This document shows, one piece after another, positions 8,600 to 10,998 of a stretch of DNA of 10,998 nucleotides (position 1 is its first letter; each line of letters opens with the position of its first letter). The notes beneath the pieces are model-generated. The model was not told the origin of the DNA. It ran no database searches and saw only the letters and a list, made by a program, of their open reading frames with translations. A program made the translations under genes and the position numbers. This DNA is from Lachnospiraceae bacterium (GTDB taxonomy: Bacteria > Bacillota > Clostridia > Lachnospirales > Lachnospiraceae): positions 1-10,998 of the forward strand of contig DNLO01000039.1 of NCBI GenBank assembly GCA_003488445.1, given 5' to 3'.

Positions 8600-10045
8600 T
8601 CAGAATTGAAAATATACAAACGAACTGTAGGTCCCCGTATAGGCAAAAGCCACTGCGGTGATGAGCATCACTCCGTATATCAGGGGTGTCAGTGCCCGAA
8701 GCAGCCCCTCCCGCCCGTGCCTCCCAGCCAGAGCCCGGACAGCCGGTAACAGCGGGAAGGAGAACAGGATGCCTGCAGCCAGGGGCACCAGATCCTGCCT
8801 CAGATAAAATGCCGCCTCAGCCTGAAAAGCCGGAGCCCCGCCAAGTCCCAGCATGCTCTTCACATAGTCTGCATACTCCGCAAGGCTGTTGCACCTGAAC
8901 ATCAGCTGGCCGAAAACGACTGCAACCGCTGTATATACATGGGCTGATACCATGCTCCGGAGTGTCTTCTCTTTTTTCTTTATCCCGAGCTTTTTCCTTT
9001 TTGCCTTCTCATGGTCTGCCAGCAGTCTCTCTCCCGCTATCAGCACATAGTAATACAGTCCGTATACTATGGTCTTCGCTCCCACACCGTGCCACGCTCC
9101 GGAGAAGAGCCATACACCTAAAGATGCCAGCAGGTAGCAGGCGATCTTCGTGAGCTTCCTCGACTGGCAGGCACGGAATATGGGTATGTAGATATAGTTC
9201 TTCATCCACTGTCCCAGTGTCATATGCCATCTGTTCCAGAACTCAGTCACCGAGGAAGACATGTACGGATAGTCGAAATTCTCCGGAAGGCTGAACCCGA
9301 AGAGGCAGCCCAGACCTATGGCGATATCCGTATATCCCATGAAGTCATAGTACAGCTGTATCAGAAATCCCAAAAGAGCCAGCCAGGCAAAGACAGCTCC
9401 TCTCTTAGAAGCATCCATCCCGAAGGCGGTATTGATCATGGAAAGCAGAGTGTCGGCTATCACGAGCTTCTTAAAAAGACCCGCTATGATCCTCTTTATC
9501 CCCGAGAGAAAATGCGTAAGGTCTGTCTTCCTGTCTCCGAGAGAAGGTACAAACTCTGCACATCGGCTTATGGGTCCCATGGATATCTGAGGAAAGAAGG
9601 AGATATAGAGTGCCGTATCAAAGAGGTCCATGTGAGCCGGGAGCATATCCCAATACACATCCAGACAGTATGATACCGTCCTGAAGGTATAGAACGACAG
9701 GCCCAGCGGCAGGGTCACATTGGCCGCTCCGTTCCTGAACATCATATATTTGTAATAGAAAAGGATCCCGAAATTGAATACCAGTGAACCGGTGAGCAGG
9801 AACATGGCAAGGGCCTTCTTCTCCCTTTTGGATGCTATCAGCTCTCCCGTGATATAGTTGACCGCTATGCTGGCAATAAGGAGCAGCACCCTGTCAGGCT
9901 CTCCCGCGGCATAGAATATCACAGATGCCGCAAGCAGCACCATGTCTGCCGCCCTGCCTCTGTGACCCGTAAGGTACAGGGCGTAGTATACCGCTACCGT
10001 AAGCGGCAGGAATATGAAGATAAACTCAAGTGATGTAAAAGCCAT
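8600..10045 (-). CDS. MBOAT-family membrane O-acyltransferase (AlgI/DltB-like)
   Basis: Polytopic membrane protein, 481 aa with around ten hydrophobic segments. MBOAT proteins of this type take an acyl group from a cytoplasmic donor and pass it through the membrane for polymer acylation. Conserved features: TLPLGLSFYTFRTVSY (111-126), FFPQISMGPISR (150-161), QLYYDFMGYTDIAIG (230-244), EFWNRWHMTLGQW (268-280, with H274) and FSGAWHG with the catalytic-type H319. The last six residues, F-V-Y-F-Q-F (476-481), follow a final hydrophobic helix and resemble the C-terminal tyrosine motif of DltX. A lysine-rich cytoplasmic-type loop lies at about 346-361. The start at 10045 is 1 nt after the recG stop, with no evident Shine-Dalgarno, so coupled translation is likely. 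The next genes encode its probable partners (DHHW, FkbH-like, ACP). Confidence 0.93.
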   Translation of the reverse strand: MAFTSLEFIFIFLPLTVAVYYALYLTGHRGRAADMVLLAASVIFYAAGEPDRVLLLIASIAVNYITGELIASKREKKALAMFLLTGSLVFNFGILFYYKYMMFRNGAANVTLPLGLSFYTFRTVSYCLDVYWDMLPAHMDLFDTALYISFFPQISMGPISRCAEFVPSLGDRKTDLTHFLSGIKRIIAGLFKKLVIADTLLSMINTAFGMDASKRGAVFAWLALLGFLIQLYYDFMGYTDIAIGLGCLFGFSLPENFDYPYMSSSVTEFWNRWHMTLGQWMKNYIYIPIFRACQSRKLTKIACYLLASLGVWLFSGAWHGVGAKTIVYGLYYYVLIAGERLLADHEKAKRKKLGIKKKEKTLRSMVSAHVYTAVAVVFGQLMFRCNSLAEYADYVKSMLGLGGAPAFQAEAAFYLRQDLVPLAAGILFSFPLLPAVRALAGRHGREGLLRALTPLIYGVMLITAVAFAYTGTYSSFVYFQF

Positions 10046-10046
10046 A

Positions 10047-10998
10047 TTACAATACTACGCTGTCTGCAGAACCTTCCTCCGTATCGTACGCATGCTCATT
10101 CGCATATTCCGAAGCCATAGCCAGTATGTCGGCATCCGTATAGATGTCAGCCACCCTGAAGCCCAGCTCCCCCGACTGTCTCAGCCCGAATATATCTCCC
10201 GGTCCTCTCAGCTTCAGATCCTCCGATGCGATCTCAAAGCCGTCATTCGTCTTTCTTAATATGCCAAGTCTCTCCGACATCTCCCTGCCCTTCGAGGTGT
10301 CCACAAAGATGCAGTAGCTCTGTGCAGCTCCGCGCCCGATGCGTCCTCTCAGCTGGTGCAGCTGGGACAGCCCGTAATGGTCGGCATTCTCTATCATCAT
10401 CACCGTTGCGTTGGGCACATCCACTCCCACCTCCACTACCGTCGTGGAGACAAGGACATCAGTATCTCCGGATGCGAAAAGATTCATGACATTGTTCTTT
10501 TCCGCATTCTTCATCCTGCCGTGGAGTACACCGACCCTCACTTCGCTGCCCCATATCTCCCGAAGCTTCTGCGCGTATTCCAGGGTGTTCTCACCAAAGT
10601 CGTCCTCTCCGGGCTCTATCAGCGGACATATGACATAGGCCTGATGTCCCGCCTTTACTTCTTTACGGATGAAATTATACGCTTTTTTTCGATAGTCCGT
10701 ATCCACTACCGCATTCTTCACGGGAAGCCTCTGTGCGGGCTTGTCCTTCATCACGGATATATCCAGGTCTCCGTACAGTATGATCGCAAGAGTACGCGGG
10801 ATAGGTGTGGCGCTCATGACGAGTATATGGGGAGATCTGTCTCCTGCCTTATCCGTAAGAGACTTTCTCTGTCTCACACCGAACCTGTGCTGCTCGTCCG
10901 TAACGACGAGAGCCAGATCTCTGTATTCCACGAGCTCCGTGATCAGAGCATGTGTCCCTATAACGATATCCGCACTGCCGTCCGCTATGCTCTGTCTT
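10047..10998 (-). CDS. recG: ATP-dependent DNA helicase RecG, C-terminal part (5' end beyond window)
   Basis: Superfamily 2 helicase that reverses stalled forks and processes branched DNA. Only the last 316 residues are visible; the reading frame stays open to the right edge, so this is truncation by the window, not a short gene starting at an internal codon. In the fragment: DEQH box at 34-37 preceded by VIGTHAL (motif Ic region), SATPIPRTL (62-70, motif III), LHGRM (motif IV region), [15 protein letters not shown] (183-197, motif V) and QLRGRIGR (215-222, motif VI). The RecG-specific C-terminal stretch [17 protein letters not shown] and [13 protein letters not shown] (about 252-284) separates it from Mfd and PriA. 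The stop is TAA at 10047-10049, one base before the MBOAT ATG, so the acylation genes probably share its transcript. Confidence 0.97.
   Translation of the reverse strand, partial: RQSIADGSADIVIGTHALITELVEYRDLALVVTDEQHRFGVRQRKSLTDKAGDRSPHILVMSATPIPRTLAIILYGDLDISVMKDKPAQRLPVKNAVVDTDYRKKAYNFIRKEVKAGHQAYVICPLIEPGEDDFGENTLEYAQKLREIWGSEVRVGVLHGRMKNAEKNNVMNLFASGDTDVLVSTTVVEVGVDVPNATVMMIENADHYGLSQLHQLRGRIGRGAAQSYCIFVDTSKGREMSERLGILRKTNDGFEIASEDLKLRGPGDIFGLRQSGELGFRVADIYTDADILAMASEYANEHAYDTEEGSADSVVL

Noticed and set aside
10047..10931. A separate 294-aa helicase gene beginning at the internal GTG at 10931
   Set aside because: The frame continues upstream without a stop to the window edge and encodes conserved RecG sequence (VIGTHAL), so the GTG is an internal valine codon.
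1..10998. CRISPR arrays, tRNA or rRNA genes, insertion sequences, phage genes
   Set aside because: Almost every base lies in a well-supported coding region. No spaced direct repeats, transposase motifs, terminal inverted repeats or structured RNA gene were seen by eye on either strand.

Overview
The window holds nine genes, all read from the minus strand and packed head to tail, so transcription runs from the high-coordinate end to the low-coordinate end. Protein similarity and style (Arg codons mostly AGA/AGG, many ATA Ile codons, roughly balanced GC, strong GGAGG-type ribosome binding sites) suggest a Bacillota member of class Clostridia, most likely Lachnospiraceae. That assignment is inferred from gene style and arrangement, not from a marker search.

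In transcription order: the 3' part of recG (cut by the right edge); an AlgI/DltB-type MBOAT membrane acyltransferase; a membrane-anchored DHHW/AlgJ-like protein; an FkbH-like HAD-IIIC/GNAT protein; a small acyl carrier protein; a three-domain M24 aminopeptidase P; a small VOC protein resembling methylmalonyl-CoA epimerase; gltX (glutamyl-tRNA synthetase); and a UvrD/PcrA-type superfamily 1 helicase cut by the left edge. Junctions are +1, +2, +10 (or an overlap, depending on start), -4, +2, +1, +47 and -4 nt. No terminator or convincing promoter was seen. The only sizeable gap, 47 nt before gltX, carries a ribosome binding site.

The point of interest is the block MBOAT - DHHW - FkbH-like - ACP (5424-10045). 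It has the logic of the Dlt teichoic-acid D-alanylation system: a loading enzyme, a carrier protein, a membrane MBOAT and an extracytoplasmic SGNH-like transferase. Here the adenylating enzyme DltA is replaced by an FkbH-like protein, a family known to dephosphorylate 1,3-bisphosphoglycerate and load D-glyceryl onto a carrier protein. The MBOAT ends in F-V-Y-F-Q-F, which resembles the C-terminal tyrosine motif of DltX. The working model is a cell-envelope polymer O-acylation system, perhaps O-glycerylation, fed from glycolysis through glyceryl-ACP. All expected catalytic residues are present in the four proteins; substrate and acceptor are unproven. The other genes are housekeeping (DNA repair, peptide turnover, translation) and probably share transcription rather than function.
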